From positions 165,088,008 through 165,152,007 of the forward strand of contig BTPG01000004.1 of NCBI GenBank assembly GCA_036245525.1: DNA of 64,000 bases, given 5' to 3'. The position numbers were made by a program, and so were the translations under genes. Below, piece by piece: positions 1-11,560 of the stretch. The stretch's first letter is position 1; each line of letters starts with the position of its first letter. The notes below the pieces were generated by a model that did not search any database, had not been told where the DNA came from, and saw only the letters and a list, made by a program, of their open reading frames with translations. The DNA is from Semisulcospira habei (taxonomy: Eukaryota > Mollusca > Gastropoda > Semisulcospiridae).

Positions 1-127
1 GGGTAGACAGAAACACATGCCCCAGAATAGAAAGGAAACCCACCTTGTGGGGCTGACCAGGGTGACCCTGGGAACTAAAAAGTACCTAACCCCACCCAAG
101 TCCCCCAGGGCAGACCCGGGTGGGGGC
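1..127 (-). mobile_element. SINE-alpha copy 1, head portion, cut by window edge
   Basis: This is the 5' part of a roughly 385-450 bp repeat that I call SINE-alpha, seen eight times in the window. In sense orientation the family starts with CCCACCCGGGTCTGCCC and ends in an AATCAATCAAT tail. This copy is antisense. It runs from the window edge to the CCCGGGTGGGG terminus near 127. The rest of the copy lies outside the window. Confidence 0.85.
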
Positions 128-158
128 ATCAGCAAACAAGAAAATATACACATATATA

Positions 159-1175
159 GATGGTAATAGGTGCCATACTGCCTGCTCCCAACCCTTACCT
201 AAATACACACATAAAACCGCAGAACACCTACCAAAAGAAGGACATACACATCTGTGTATGTTCATAATTTTTAATCTATCCTTTACCTAGCATGCATATG
301 TCCCAGGTACCTTAGACTTACTTTATCTTATTTATTTAAATTATTTATTTATTTTGTTTGTTTGTTTTGTTTTGTTTGTTTGTAATGTAGGTTTTGTACA
401 TACACATCAGCATACAGCTCAAGAACATACACCATGGTGCCCCTGTGCATGTGGCCACCAGTACTATTCTGTCAGATCTGTCACACCCAGCCAATCATTT
501 CTTCGAGCTTCTGCCCTCTGGCCGGCGGTTTCGTGCTTTTAAAGCCAGAACCTCTCGATTCAGATGCATTTTTTTTTTCCAGAAGCTGTCCTCAATACAT
601 CACCATGCACGGAACAACGTGATTCCATGATTTGTGACATATGACTGATTTGTGTTTAATATTGTGTTTATCTATCTTTTAGTGCTGTATATAGGATGAT
701 CGCCAACTAAGTGTATGACATGATGAATGCCCTACAAGTGAGGACATATTTTACTGTCGCCATGCCACACAAAAATCCTTGTAACGTTTTACTTGGTGAA
801 TAAATGTCTTATGTCTTATACACGTACATGGTAATAGGTGCAGTATCACTCGCTCCCAACCCCAATCCAGTTACACACACAAAACCGCAGAACATCCACC
901 AATGTACATCTGTGCATGATCATAATCTATACTTTACTTAGCATTCTTATGTCCCAGGTATCTTTGACTTACTTTATCTTATTTATTTAACTGCCATGAG
1001 ATGGCCGTAGTCTACCGCGCGGCGTTAAACCCAAATAACTATTTATTAAAATTATTAATTTATGTTTGTTTGTAATGAAGGTAATAGGTGCCATACCGCC
1101 CCACTTTCAACCCCAGCCCACATACAAAACCACAGAATACCCACAAAAGACATAAACAATTGTATACTGATGGGC
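159..1175. repeat. Dispersed repeat in three diverged copies
   Basis: Three related blocks begin with GGTAATAGGTGC and contain AAAACCGCAGAAC or a close variant, at about 159-350, 826-990 and 1077-1175. The first two end with a shared CTTACTTTATCTTATTTATT stretch. A LINE 3' fragment separates blocks one and two. No coding potential is visible in the repeat itself. Confidence 0.6.
394..825 (+). mobile_element. LINE-D type 3' end fragment
   Basis: The plus-strand frame ending at 630 encodes the C-terminal tail typical of CR1/Rex1/L2-like LINE polyproteins, with the hallmark LLPSGRRFR followed by basic residues and FFFQKL. It resembles the fragment at 11,560-12,156. An untranslated stretch follows, ending in a simple ATAAATGTCTTATGTCTTAT tail near 825, as expected for target-primed insertion. 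Everything upstream of the C-terminus is missing. The clade is uncertain. Confidence 0.6.
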
Positions 1176-1269
1176 ATTAGTGGACTGTAAAATCTATATA
1201 TAGAGACTTCAGGTTAAGCAAGTGGCTTGTATTGACTGCCTGTATTTTAGCTGCCCACCTACAAATTTC

Positions 1270-1622
1270 ATGTGTCCAGTTAACCACACTGCACATGCAG
1301 CCATCAGTTCTGTGAAAAGTACTGTTGGCCTCATGCACAGGGGCACCAAAACTTAGAGATAAGGCCACACCTGATAACAATAACAGTACTAATAATAATA
1401 TGCCTACTCAGCCACTAGTTCTGTAAACAGCACCTTTGTAAACAGTACCAGTGGCCAAATGCACACATACATCATGGATGTTGCTACCACTGATCACTTC
1501 AAACAATAGGCTGCCCAGTTCACATTTTGATACCGTGAACTAGCCTGCACATGCAGTCATCAGTTCTGTAAATAGTACTGGTGGCCACATGCACAGCGGC
1601 ACCAAACTTAAAGGTGAGGCCA
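1270..1622 (+). repeat. Three copies of an ~80 bp CATGCAG-CATCAGTTCTGT unit
   Basis: The units at about 1288, 1408 and 1548 share the order TGCACATGCAG, CAGTTCTGTAAA, AGTACTGGTGGCC and CATGCACAG. The first and third also share GGCACCAAA and a GAGGCC ending. An inverted match lies at 434-475. This is non-coding repeat structure of unknown origin. Confidence 0.5.
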
Positions 1623-1900
1623 AAACTGCCACCTCAAACAAAACCAAACGCTACCTACACACACATATCAATGATACAGTCAACCTCTGTGTGCGTTAGG
1701 GGGAACACGCTTAAAGTATGTGACTGTAAATCTTACAGCGAAATGTCAAAGCCAGTAAGAAGATAATGTAACAGCAACAAGTACATGTATTTTGTAAACC
1801 ACTCAAAACATGACAACTCATCGAGTCTAATGGTGTTATGAGTGGGTGATGGAAACACTGAAAGAAATAGTACGTGTACATTATAAAGTATGTGCCTCCT

Positions 1901-1919
1901 CCCCCCCCCCCCCCCCCCC
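1901..1919. repeat. Poly-C run (19)
   Basis: A pure C tract that is also present, shorter, at the equivalent place near 55,180 in the other duplication arm. It therefore predates the duplication and has changed length since. Confidence 0.8.
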
Positions 1920-1950
1920 ATAACTAGCTGTTTATCATAAAAGGGTTGGG

Positions 1951-2333
1951 GACCCGGGTCTGCCCTGGGGGACTTGGGTGGGGTTAGGTATTTTTTAGTT
2001 CCCAGGGTCACCCTGGTCAGCCCCACAGGGTGGGGTTTTCTCTCTATTCTGGGGCATGTGTTTCTGTCTACCCTTTGTCCATTCACCTGTATTTGCCTTT
2101 TTAAAACTCTCCCTACTGTCTGCACTGCCTGTAGCTCTTGATATTGGATGTGTGTTGCTAAATGGTCTTAGCTTTATTTATGCCCCATGTTGTAGGTTTA
2201 TTTAATGTATTTGACCGGCTGGCGACATACATTCAATTTTCTGTTTAGTTTTTTTTTCACAAGCAGTGCAGGCACGTCCTGAGAAAGCCTTGTTGCTGTC
2301 GGGACGTTAAGCAATGTACAATCAATCAATCAA
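1951..2333 (+). mobile_element. SINE-alpha copy 2 with 14 bp target-site duplication
   Basis: A nearly full-length sense copy runs from GACCCGGGTCTGCCC to the ATCAATCAATCAA tail. It is flanked by the direct repeat TGTTTATCATAAAA at 1929-1942 and 2334-2347. The homologous locus at 55,210 reads straight through without the insert, which confirms the boundaries and gives an empty site. The insertion is therefore younger than the duplication. Confidence 0.9.
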
Positions 2334-2639
2334 TGTTTATCATAAAACATAGATATCTCATTCATTTGATCACTTGACTGATTTATTAAATCATCTCTGT
2401 GTCACCTTTCTCCATTTTCTTTCTCGTTTTAATCCCAATATGTCAGTGCTAATGTCAGCTGCTAAGAATCCTTGCAGCGAACTGCAAATGTCTATATGCA
2501 GACAAACTGCAAATAACACGGCAGCAAAATAAGTTCCTCTTTTGTGCAGTAGGCTACTGCTAGCAAGATAGGGTTCAATTTTAAAGAAAGCATTGCATGA
2601 ACTTCCAAGCGTGTTCACATTGTGCTGTGTATTTTTTTT

Positions 2640-4270
2640 TTCAGTGTGAAGTGTACTGTACCATCAGTGATCACTGAGACTGCAAAATTGGCACAGGCAG
2701 TGATCGCACATCACAACATAGCTTGTCAGTGCAACTGATTAAAATAAATGTTACTGCTGCATAAAATAATTAATCAAGTTCCGAAACTTTGCTCAGCCAT
2801 GACAGTTAAAACCAAGTGGTGTGGCACTCTTTTACAGAATGCAGCATAGGTTTTGAAGATAGCGTTTGTGTTGTGGGTTACGTTTTGTTTTGGTGCTGTG
2901 TTGTCGAAATGAAACGGGCAAAGCGATGGTAAAGTGAATGGAAATAAACGTGACAAACCTTTATCATGCCGTAAAAATGCACACAGCAACTTGACACGTT
3001 TGCTTTTTTTTTAAACAAACAAGCTTATGTAGAACAAATAAAAAAGAACCCGTCGGCACACAGAAATTCACGTCCGCGGAGACGGCATCACGTGATGTTT
3101 TGATCACGTGATTTTGGGATACCTTATTGTTGCGAAACGATATTAATTTTGCGTTCAAGGCAAGCGTTTTCGTAATTGTTTCTTCTCTTAATATATCTAA
3201 GTGTGAAAATATTACTTTAAAAAATGAAATCCTTTTAAGTGACGTATAGTGCATACTACCACTGAATACAGGAACAATGAGACACGTGTAAACTACTGAT
3301 CCCCTGTAAACATGGCTGCGAAGGTCCTGGTTTCGTCTGCAGCCATACTGGAAACAAAATGTGCTACAGAAAAATGTCTCCATCCTCCGGCGGTTTAAAA
3401 CGAGTGCGCACTGCTTTTATTCATACTAGACTTCATTTTGATATACCCAAACCTTTGTTACTCTCTAGAAAATCACTATCTCGTAAACGGCTGATCGTCT
3501 ATGAAGGGCAGCTGCTAGACTAACAAGGTACTGGTCAGTATTCAGTGCCAGTTGACCTAACACGATACTGATATATTTATTTATGATTTCATGAACCTGA
3601 TGATGGTGTTGACTTGTAATGTGCATTCACTCCATGCTAGCAGCAAGTGGCGGGGGGGGGGGGGGGGGGGGGGGGGGGGGCGGGGGACCTGGATTTCAAT
3701 ATTGGATATTGGGGGCAAACATGCCAAATTCAAGCATGTCAAGTGCCGTTTCACGTTAAGATTCCGAAGATTGTACTACTGTTAAAAAAAGTGACAAACT
3801 ATAGAGTTTCTAAAATTAAATCATTGTATGTCCACTGTCACTGAATTACATGTGTTCTTCTTTGCAAAGTTAGCCATGAAAAATGTTGGGCACACCTTTG
3901 TCAAACCGCTGTGTATAGTTCTTATTTGATGTCATCAATAAAAATGTATATTATTTGTAACAGACACTCTCCTCTTATTTTCAGTGCCAATGTTTTGTAT
4001 CTGTCTTACCAGTTGCACCATGCAGCCGGCATTGCAAAATACGTATTTACTCTAATTACAGGCGTACGGTTAAATTATACAATGTGGTTTTTAAACTAAA
4101 TTATTGTCTTGTTCCATTCGCATGTTGAGAAAACTACCAAATTGAAGGCAGCATGAAAGTAATTGGAGCACGTAACAAATAACATTTAGTCTGTCTGTCC
4201 ACAAAATAAATCACACAGCAACGCATCATCCCACTAAACGCAACATTGGTTTATTCATGTTTCGCTGTGT
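2640..4270. other. Non-coding stretch; rest of duplication arm, then unique AT-rich DNA
   Basis: Up to about 3,524 this is duplication arm 1. Beyond it lie a 29-base poly-G run at 3,652-3,680 and AT-rich sequence with no frame I can recognise. The short frames present look random: no conserved motif and no splice or start context. Confidence 0.5.
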
Positions 4271-4271
4271 T

Positions 4272-6240
4272 CTCATTCAGTTGCAAAGACCAAAGTCTGC
4301 CTTTCTGAGGAGACCATCCACGTTTTGTTCCTTTGTCGTGTTACTAATTTCAGAAGCACGTATATGGTAAAACACTTTCACAGTCCCCCTCGCGCTGGGA
4401 CCATATGGCGTTGAGGCGCGTCCCCTGGGTGGTGGATAGGGGGTCCCTCGCGAGAGGAGTGCACCGAATGAAATAAGTTGCCGTGAACCAACATGGTCTA
4501 AGGGAAGGAGACCCCGACAGAAAACCACTGGTCCTCCTAGTAAGGGGGTTGGGCGTGGGGGTAGCTTCCCCACCCTGCAAATAAAGAAATAGCTACAAAA
4601 ACGCCGACGAATGGACAAACAGCAATTTCTTTCCTGGAGGAGGAAGGTTCTTCTACCAGAAGATTTATGACGTCGTGTGGTGCGGAAAGCCGGAAGTCTT
4701 CGGAAGCCACAGGACCGAGCCGCCTCTCTCTATCCAGGGACACAATCCCGCTCTGGTACATGGAATGTCAAGACCATGTACCAGAGCGGGAAGTCCGCCC
4801 AGATAGCAGCGGAAACGCAAAAGTACAACCTTTCCCTGCTAGGTATCAGTGAAGACAGATGGACGCAGTCTGGCCAGAAAAGGCTGTTTAGTGGGGAGAT
4901 GATTCTGTATTCAGGTCATGAAGAGGAGAATGCCCCCCCCCCCCCCCCCCCCATACAGAAGATGTAGCATTCATGCTGTCACCAGTGGCACAGAGAGCGC
5001 TGATGGGCTGGGAACCTCTTGGGCCAAGAATTATCACAGCAGCCTTTAGAGCCAGGAAAAAGATCAAGCTGAACGTCATCCAGTGTTATGCGCCCACTAA
5101 TGACAGTGACGAGGAAGAGAAACAAGAGTTTTACGACCGACTCCAGAGTGCTGTAGACAAATGTGCGGAGCGAGCCATCACCATCATCATGGGCGATTTT
5201 AAAGCCAAAATAGGGGAGGACAACACCGGATACGAAGAGGTGATGGGGAGACAGGGACTAGGGGAGATGAGTGAGAACGGGGAGAGGTTCGTAGACTTTT
5301 GTGCTCTAAACAGACTTGTCATTGGAGGCAGCATCTTCCCACACAGAAGAATACACAAAGCAACGTGGGTCTCACCTGACCATACTACAGACAACCAAAT
5401 AGACCATATCCGCTGCATTAGCAAGAAATTTAGAAGATCCCTTCAAGATGTTCGAGTGAGGAGGGGAGCAGATGTCGCCTAAGACCATCATCTGCTTATC
5501 TTAAGAATAAAGTTCAAGTTGAAGAAAAGCAGCACAGGGACAACAAGAAGACAGCGCTATAATGTAGGCCTTCTGAGAGAGACGGGAGTGAGAGAAGAGT
5601 TCAAACTGGTGCTGTCCAACCGGTTTCAAGCGCTACAGGAGCTAGTAGATGAAGAGGAGGCGGTCACCACAGAGCAGCAGTGGAAGGCAGTTAGAGAGGC
5701 ACTGAACTCAACCTGCAAAGACACTGTAGGGTTCAAGAAACACCATCACAAAGACTGGCTGTCGGCACAGACCTTGAAGAAGATAGAAGTGAAGAAGCAG
5801 AAGAAAGCAGTTGTCAACAACAGTCGCACGAGAGCAGCCAAAGCAAGGGCACATGAGGAATACTCGGAAGCCAACCGCAAGGTGAAGAGGAGTATCAGAG
5901 CAGACAAGAGAGCCTACACAGACGGCCTAGCAGCAGAGGCAGAAAAGGCAGCAGGCAGCGGCAACATGAAACAGCTCTACAACATTACCAGAAAATTGTC
6001 AGGCAAGTATGGCCATACAGAAATGAGACCAGTAAAAGACAAAGACGGCAAGCCTATTGCAGACAGAGCAGACCAACTCGACAGATGGGCCGAGTATTTT
6101 GAAGAGTTACTGAACAGACCCAGCCCACCCGACCCCCCAGCAGAGACTGACCTACCCATCAGCTGTGACAGACCCAGCCGGGAAGAGATCAGAAGAGCAG
6201 TGGCATTTTTGAAGAACGGCAAAGCAGCAGGGCCAAATAC
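4272..6240 (+). pseudogene. LINE-A copy 1: 5' UTR, APE endonuclease and start of reverse transcriptase
   Basis: A G-rich leader with CACCCTGCAAATAA near 4,570 resembles a LINE 5' UTR. From about 4,760 the frame encodes an apurinic-type endonuclease: TWNVKTM and LGISEDRW, then GDFKAKIG, then SPDHTTDNQIDHI, then DHHLL. The start of the RT follows, with FLKNGKAAGP. Damage includes a 20-base poly-C run at 4,933-4,952 replacing a few coding bases, a stop at 5,480-5,482 just before DHHLL, and an abrupt end at about 6,236 within the first RT motif. The family matches the minus-strand copy at 22,319-24,948 closely. This is an APE-type non-LTR retrotransposon, RTE-like by its short simple-repeat tail; the clade assignment is inference. 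Confidence 0.88.
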
Positions 6241-6284
6241 TCGCAAACCAGCTTGGTAGGTGAGGCTAGCGCTGGCAGAATTGG

Positions 6285-6549
6285 ACATATACCAAGGGAA
6301 ATTACTCAGCGCTGGACAAACAAACAGTTAGATCCCCTGCCCCCACCTATCAGGCACCCAATCGCCAGTTTCGGAGAAAGACATGGGTTATAAGCGAGAC
6401 CTGATGCATCCTTTTAGAGGATGTAGATGATCGTCTTGTTCTATACCTGCGTATTTCTCTCTGGGCTGTCGATTGGGTGCCTGATTGGCGGGGGCAGGGG
6501 ATCTAACTGTTTGTTTGTCCAGCGCTGAGTAATTCCCCTTGGTATATGT
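6285..6549. repeat. Inverted repeat with ~80 bp arms
   Basis: Arm 6285-6364 is the near-exact reverse complement of 6470-6549, sharing for instance CAGCGCTGGACAAACAAACA. The spacer is about 105 bases. It sits between the broken end of LINE-A copy 1 and the 5' LTR of the next element, overlapping the LTR by about three bases. It may be a foldback element or an inverted duplication made at a repair junction. Confidence 0.8.
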
Positions 6550-6972
6550 GCGATGATGTGATCTTTTGTTCACTGTGTTTGTTCATGTATCATTTATCTA
6601 TCCTTTTGCATTTTATAAGTGTTCATTGTATGTGTGCACCAGTCATTACTGCTAGATTGTTTCCCCTTGACTTCTGGTGACTGGCTTAGGGGATCAGCAG
6701 GGGGCACTGCTTATAATTAGTTCAACCAATCAGATTGCTTGATGACCAGTGGTAGTTTTGAACCTTCGTTTGAGCAAGCCATTTTGTTTGGGTGAAATGA
6801 GAGAGGCTGAAATACGGCCACTGGACTGAGGACTTGGTGACTGATTGCTTTGGCTCTACGCTGCTTTTAGTTTTAGATGGAATAAAGAAAACAAATGACC
6901 TCGCGACTTTGTTAGACTCCTCCATTACAAGTCTTCGCGGCCTTTCTGCTTGTCTGTGTCTGCACCATTACA
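6547..6972 (+). repeat. 5' LTR of the gag-only element
   Basis: It starts TGTGCGATGATGTG and ends CCATTACA. It contains GCTTATAATTAG, a possible TATA-like promoter, and GGAATAAAGAAAAC, which includes an AATAAA polyadenylation signal. Both are also present in the 3' copy. Relative to the 3' LTR it lacks about 25 bases near TCTTTACTGTCTAAGG. Confidence 0.8.
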
Positions 6973-7073
6973 ACTTGGCGTCCCCGACAGGATCGCGGAG
7001 GCGGAGGAGTCAGCATCTACCACCAAAAGCAGCGTAGAGGGCGTGCGGACATCTCAACTGAACCACCGGCAGC

Positions 7074-7724
7074 ATGGCGACCAAGTGTCCACCAGCAAAC
7101 GAGTATCTCCTGGCCAACAATGCGATCTTTGTGGGTCCTCATAGCACCGGCGGGCAGGTGATATCCCTCCCAGCTCTGCCAACGTTCGAGGGAATGCGGT
7201 ATGAGGGCTGTCCCGTCGACGTATTCATCACGAGGCAGAACGTATGATCGCTTGCCTCAAAGCCCTCTACGGCCAGAAGCTTGGGCAGTTGGAACTGGCA
7301 GAATGGGTTGCCCTGGCACTGGAGGGGAGAGCCCTGAAGAAGTTCAAGAGGTGGGTGGAACATCTTCCAGATGACTACACTGCTGAGTCCACCGAGCTTC
7401 CTGTGAGACCACTTCTTTGGGTACCAACGGATACGAGGCAGTACGCAGAAGCTTCAAGCAGAGCACCAGTCCGAAGGTCAGGCACCCTCATCAGCCCCAG
7501 TGACCGAGGAGGAGGATGGAGTCTGGGTGGTCCACTATATACAGGAGGAGGTCACTGTCCCTGCGTCTCCCACGCCGCCTCAGTGCCCTCCAGTCCCAGA
7601 GACCGTGGGCCCCATGGTGCAAGATGCCGAGGTGCAGGTGGCTGAGCCTGTGCAGTCGCAGCAGTCACCTCAAGAAGCTAGATCCACTCTTGTCTGCTGG
7701 GCTTGCATTGAGAACGGTCATTGA
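7074..7724 (+). pseudogene. gag-like reading frame, frameshifted, reaching a zinc knuckle
   Basis: An ATG at 7,074 opens a frame beginning MATKCPPANEYLL and stopping near 7,245. A second frame, starting around 7,244, continues with a charged capsid-like stretch (KKFKRWVEHLP). A third frame to 7,724 ends in CWACIENGH, which looks like the first half of a CCHC zinc knuckle. The assembly gap begins eight bases later, so the knuckle cannot be completed. The role as gag of the surrounding LTR element is inferred from position after the primer-binding site and from the knuckle. No pol is present. Confidence 0.55.
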
Positions 7725-7732
7725 CGTGCTAA

Positions 7733-7752
7733 NNNNNNNNNNNNNNNNNNNN
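7733..7752. other. Assembly gap (20 N)
   Basis: Twenty undetermined bases interrupt the gag-like region. The length may be nominal rather than real. Confidence 0.99.
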
Positions 7753-7870
7753 CTGTCCGAGTGGCCAGCGACGACAGGCGTTTCAGTGGCACACTGGTTT
7801 CCCTACACCTCCAGCTGGCATGGGACTATCGCTGCCACCATCTTTCTCTTTCATCTCATGACAATGTTTC

Positions 7871-8254
7871 CCCACCCGGGTCTGCCCTGGGGGACTTGGG
7901 TGGGGTTAACTACTTTTTAGTTCCCAGGGTCACCCCGGTCAGCCCCACAGGGTGGGGTTTTCCCTCTATTCTGGGGCATGTGTTTCTGTCTATCCATGGT
8001 CCATTCACCTGTATTTGACTTTTTAAAACTCTCCCAACTGTCTGCGCTGCCTGTAGCTCTTGATATTGGATGTGTGTTGCTAAATGGTCTTAGCTTCCAT
8101 TAGGTTTATTTAACGTATTGGACCGGCTGGCGACATACATTCAATGTTCTGTTTAGGTTGGGTTTTTTTTTTCTTTTTTTTTTCACAAGCAGTGCAGGCA
8201 CGTCCTGAGAAAGCCTTGTTGCTGTCGGGACGTTAAGCAATATACAATCAATCA
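7871..8254 (+). mobile_element. SINE-alpha copy 3
   Basis: A sense copy from CCCACCCGGGTCTGCCC to ATACAATCAATCATT. The direct repeat ACAATGTT flanks it at 7861-7868 and just after the tail at about 8257. It is nested in the LTR element and is therefore younger than that element. Confidence 0.88.
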
Positions 8255-8633
8255 TTACAATGTTGCAGTGGTGCTGGCAAATAATGATAATGTACTGTAC
8301 AGCTGTGTTGACTATTTGTGCTGGTTTTGGTACTTCATGCCAGGTGTAGATTAGATCCCTGTGCGACAGCATTAAAATTTGTATCTGAAGAACTGTTTCG
8401 GTGATGTTGCATTTAAAGCTGACATGTCTTAACCTATACTTAAGTGGTGTGTTTATGAAGTTTGCATGATAGAATGATTTGTGGGTGTTCTGAGGATTCT
8501 ATGTAATGTGGGTGTGCTGACATTTTGTGTTTTAATGGTTTCTGTACTGAAGTTGAGTGTTTGGTTTGTTCATCATCTTTTGCAGATGGTACCAACCAGC
8601 GAGGACGCTGGATTGAGATGAAGCTGCGGGGGG

Positions 8634-9088
8634 TGTGATGATGTGGTTTTTTGGTCACTGTGTTTGTTTATTCATGTATTATTTATCTATCCTTTTGCGT
8701 TTTATAAGTGTTCATTATATGTGTGCACTAGTCTTTACTGTCTAAGGGAAGCAATGTAGCATTACTGCTAGATTGTTTCCCCTTGACTTCTGGTGACTAG
8801 CTTAGGGGGTCAGCAGGGGGCACTGCTTATAATTAGTTCAACCAATCAGATTGCTTGATGACCAGTGGTAGTTTTGAACCTTCGTTTGAGCAAGCCATTT
8901 TGTTTGGGTGAAATGAGAGAGACTGAAATACGGCCACTGGACTGAGGACTTGGTGACTGATTGCTTTGGCACTACGCTGCTTTTAGTTTTAGGTGGAATA
9001 AAGAAAACAAATGACATCGCGACTTGGTTAGACTCCTCCATTTCAAACCTTCTCGGCCTTTCTGCTTGTCTTTGTCCGCTCCATTACA
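8634..9088 (+). repeat. 3' LTR of the gag-only element
   Basis: Direct partner of the LTR at 6547-6972. It starts TGTGATGATGTGG and ends CCATTACA. It differs by scattered substitutions and one indel of about 25 bases. Confidence 0.82.
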
Positions 9089-9115
9089 TGTGTCTTGTCC
9101 TTTACTGGAAACACC

Positions 9116-11560
9116 GATCTGATTGTGAAAATCCGACTCCAAACGTAAACACCTTCAAAACAAAATCCTGGAATCCACTTCTTCCAAAACCCTATGCGCT
9201 ACCACTCCTAGGCACTTCTAAAGACTCTCCTCTCCCCAACACACACAGCAAAGAAGAACCCCCGTCCGCTTTTTCCACCTATTTTATCGACAAAATCCAA
9301 ACTCTGTGCAACACACTCGACACTCTGCCTTCTCCGCCTTGCCCTCCCGACCCCCCTTTTCCGGCACCCCCCTCTCGTCCTTCCGCCCCGTCTCTCAGGA
9401 TGAAGTCCTCAAGACCATAAAGTCCATGCCTCTCAAAACCTGCGAACTAGACCTCCTCCCAGCTTCTCTCTACCGGGACGGCCTTCCAAAACTTTTGCCC
9501 TTCATTACCGACATGATCAACACATCTCTAGAGAATGGCTCCGTCCCCGATATCTTCAAGTCCGCCATTGTCCGTCCTCTCCTAAAAAAAACACCTCGAC
9601 CCAAACGAACTCAAAAACTATCGCCCAGTCTCCAATCTCTCTTTCCTGTCCAAGCTTCTTGAGAAGGTTGTTCTCAACCAGCTCAACCTCCACCTCGCCG
9701 ACAACAACCTCCTCAGTCCCTTCCAGTCTGCCTATCGCAAACGTCACAGCACTGAAACAGCCCTTCTACATATCTTAAACCACCTGCTTCTTTCGACCGA
9801 CTCGGGCAACATCTCCCTTCTTACGCTACTCGACCTCTCTGCCGCCTTAGACATTATAGACCACTCTATCCTCCTCCACCGCCTTCACCACTCCTTTGGC
9901 ATTACTGACTCTGCTCACTCCTGGTTTCTCTCCTACCTCTCCGACAGACAGCAGTCCGTCACCATCGACGGCGTTTCCTCCAACCCAGTCACGCTCTCCT
10001 GCGGAGTTCCACAGGGGTCCGTCCTGGGCACGGTCATTTTCACTCTCTACACCTCTCCCCTGTCCAACACCATCCAGTCTCACCACATACACCACCACCT
10101 CTACGCTAACGACTCACAACTACTAGACAAAGACAAACTCGACAACACTCAGTCACTACTGACTCGCACGGCTGACTGCTACGAAGACGTGAAAAACTGG
10201 ATGACAGCAAGCAAGCTTAAACTGAACGACGACAAAACGGAAGTCATCCTGGTAAGCACTCGCCAGAAACTTTCCCAGCTCCCTCTCTCTCTCTCTCCAC
10301 CTTCAACTCGACAGCACCCCCATCTCCCTCTCTGACTCGGCCAAAATCCTCGTCGTTATCCTCGATTCCTCTCTTTCCATGACCAGCTTCGTCTCCGCCA
10401 CGGCCCAGGCATGCTATTTCCACCTCCGCCGCATCAGTGAGATCAGAAAATACCTCACTACCGAAGCTGCCACCAAACTTGCTGTCTCTCTCATCCTATC
10501 TCGCATCGACTACTGCAACTCTCTCCTTTCCGGCCTCTCTCACTCCACCACTTTCACTCTCCAGCGCGTCCAGAACAATGTTGCCCGCCTCGTCCTCAGA
10601 AAGAAAAAATCCGACCACATCACACCCCTGCTCAAACTCCTTCACTGACTTCCCATCCCCCAACGCATCCAATACAAGATTCTGTCTCTCTGCTACAAAT
10701 CCCTGAACAACTTCGCTCCTGCCTATCTCTCAACTTACTTCACCCGTACACTCCTTCCCGCTCCCTCCGCTCCGCCTCCAACCCTCTCCGCCTCCACATC
10801 CTCCGCACCAAACTCAGCACTTTTGGCCCCCGCTCCTTTGTATACGGTCCATCCAACTGGAACACTCTCCCACTCTCTCTCCGTCAGAAACACTCTCTCT
10901 CCTCCTTCCAGTCTGCCCTTAAAACTCACCTCTTTCAACAGTTCTAGCACTATATCACCACACTCCCCACCCTAAGCTGACTGTCGTAATGTATTTCACT
11001 ATTTGTGGTACGTAAGTCGTTGTCTAAAGCGTGCGCATGCATGCGCGAGTTGTGAGTGCGCGCTTAGATTGATTGATTAATTGTACATTGCTTAACGTCC
11101 CGACAGCAACAAGACTTTCTCAGGACGTGCCGGCACTGCTCGTGAAAAAAAAACCTAAACAGAATATTGAATGTATGTCGCCAGCCGGTCTAATACGTTA
11201 CTCACAACGTTAAATAAACCTATGACATTGGGCCTAAATAAAGCTAAGACCATTTAGCAACACACATCCAATATCAAGAGCTACAGGCAGCGCAGACAGC
11301 AGGGAGAGTTTAAAAAGGCAAATCAGTACAGGTGAATGGACCAAGGGTAGACAGAAACACATGCCCCAGAATAGAAGGGAAACCCACCCTGTGGGGCTGA
11401 CCAGGGTGACCCTGGGAACTAAAAAGTTGTTAACCCCACCCAAGTCCCCCAGGGCAGACCCGGGAGGGGGGGGGGGAGTGCGCGCTTAGAGTTATAATTA
11501 TTATAGAATAAGAGCATTATAAATACCGTAATTATTATTATTATTAATAAAGTAAACCAG
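9116..11560 (+). pseudogene. LINE-B copy 1: reverse transcriptase, multiply frameshifted
   Basis: The 5'-truncated copy matches 16,957-18,955 almost throughout. Recognisable parts are SVPDIFKSAIVRPLLKK at about 9,540-9,590, the LLTLLDLSA(A) RT motif, CGVPQGSVLG near 10,005, and the C-terminal thumb and tail (RIDYCNSLLSG, TPLLKLLH, STFGP). The catalytic box reads YAND instead of YADD near 10,105, so even an intact protein would lack one catalytic aspartate. Several frameshifts and a stop after TPLLKLLH (TGA) break the frame. The 3' UTR with GTGCGCATGCATGCGCGAG is opened by SINE-alpha at 11,068 and resumes at about 11,476, ending in an ATT-repeat tail. The family looks like the CR1/L2/Jockey group. 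Confidence 0.88.
11068..11466 (-). mobile_element. SINE-alpha copy 4 with 15 bp target-site duplication
   Basis: An antisense copy running from TTGATTGATTAATTG to CAGACCCGGGAGG. The target sequence GAGTGCGCGCTTAGA occurs on both sides, at about 11,053-11,067 and 11,477-11,491. This splits the 3' UTR of LINE-B copy 1, so the SINE inserted after that LINE. Confidence 0.92.

Larger units (their letters stand above)
1614..3524 (+). repeat. Segmental duplication, arm 1 (partner 54,930-56,703)
   Basis: From about 1,614 to 3,524 the sequence matches 54,930-56,703 in the same order, with scattered substitutions and small indels. Shared landmarks are CAACTCATCGAG, GTTATGAGTGGGTGATGG, a poly-C run, CCTTGCAGC, AAACGGGCAAAGCGATGG and CGTAAACGGCTGATCGTCT. 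The arms differ by private insertions: this arm has SINE-alpha at 1951-2333, the other has a tRNA-derived SINE. No convincing gene lies in either arm. Confidence 0.85.
6547..9088 (+). mobile_element. Non-autonomous LTR retrotransposon with gag remnant only
   Basis: Two direct repeats at 6547-6972 and 8634-9088 share the core from GATGATGTG to CCATTACA and end in CA. The 5' repeat is followed by TTGGCGTCCCCGACAGG, a plausible primer-binding site. The 3' repeat is preceded by a G-rich tract, a plausible polypurine tract. The interior keeps only gag-like fragments and no protease, RT or integrase. A SINE-alpha and a 20-N gap lie inside. I found no clean target-site duplication: flanks are GTATA on the left and TGTGT on the right. 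Confidence 0.82.

Noticed and set aside
9896..10126. Proline/serine/threonine-rich frame in LINE-B
   Set aside because: Shadow frame of the C-rich reverse transcriptase coding sequence; the real frame carries the RT motifs.
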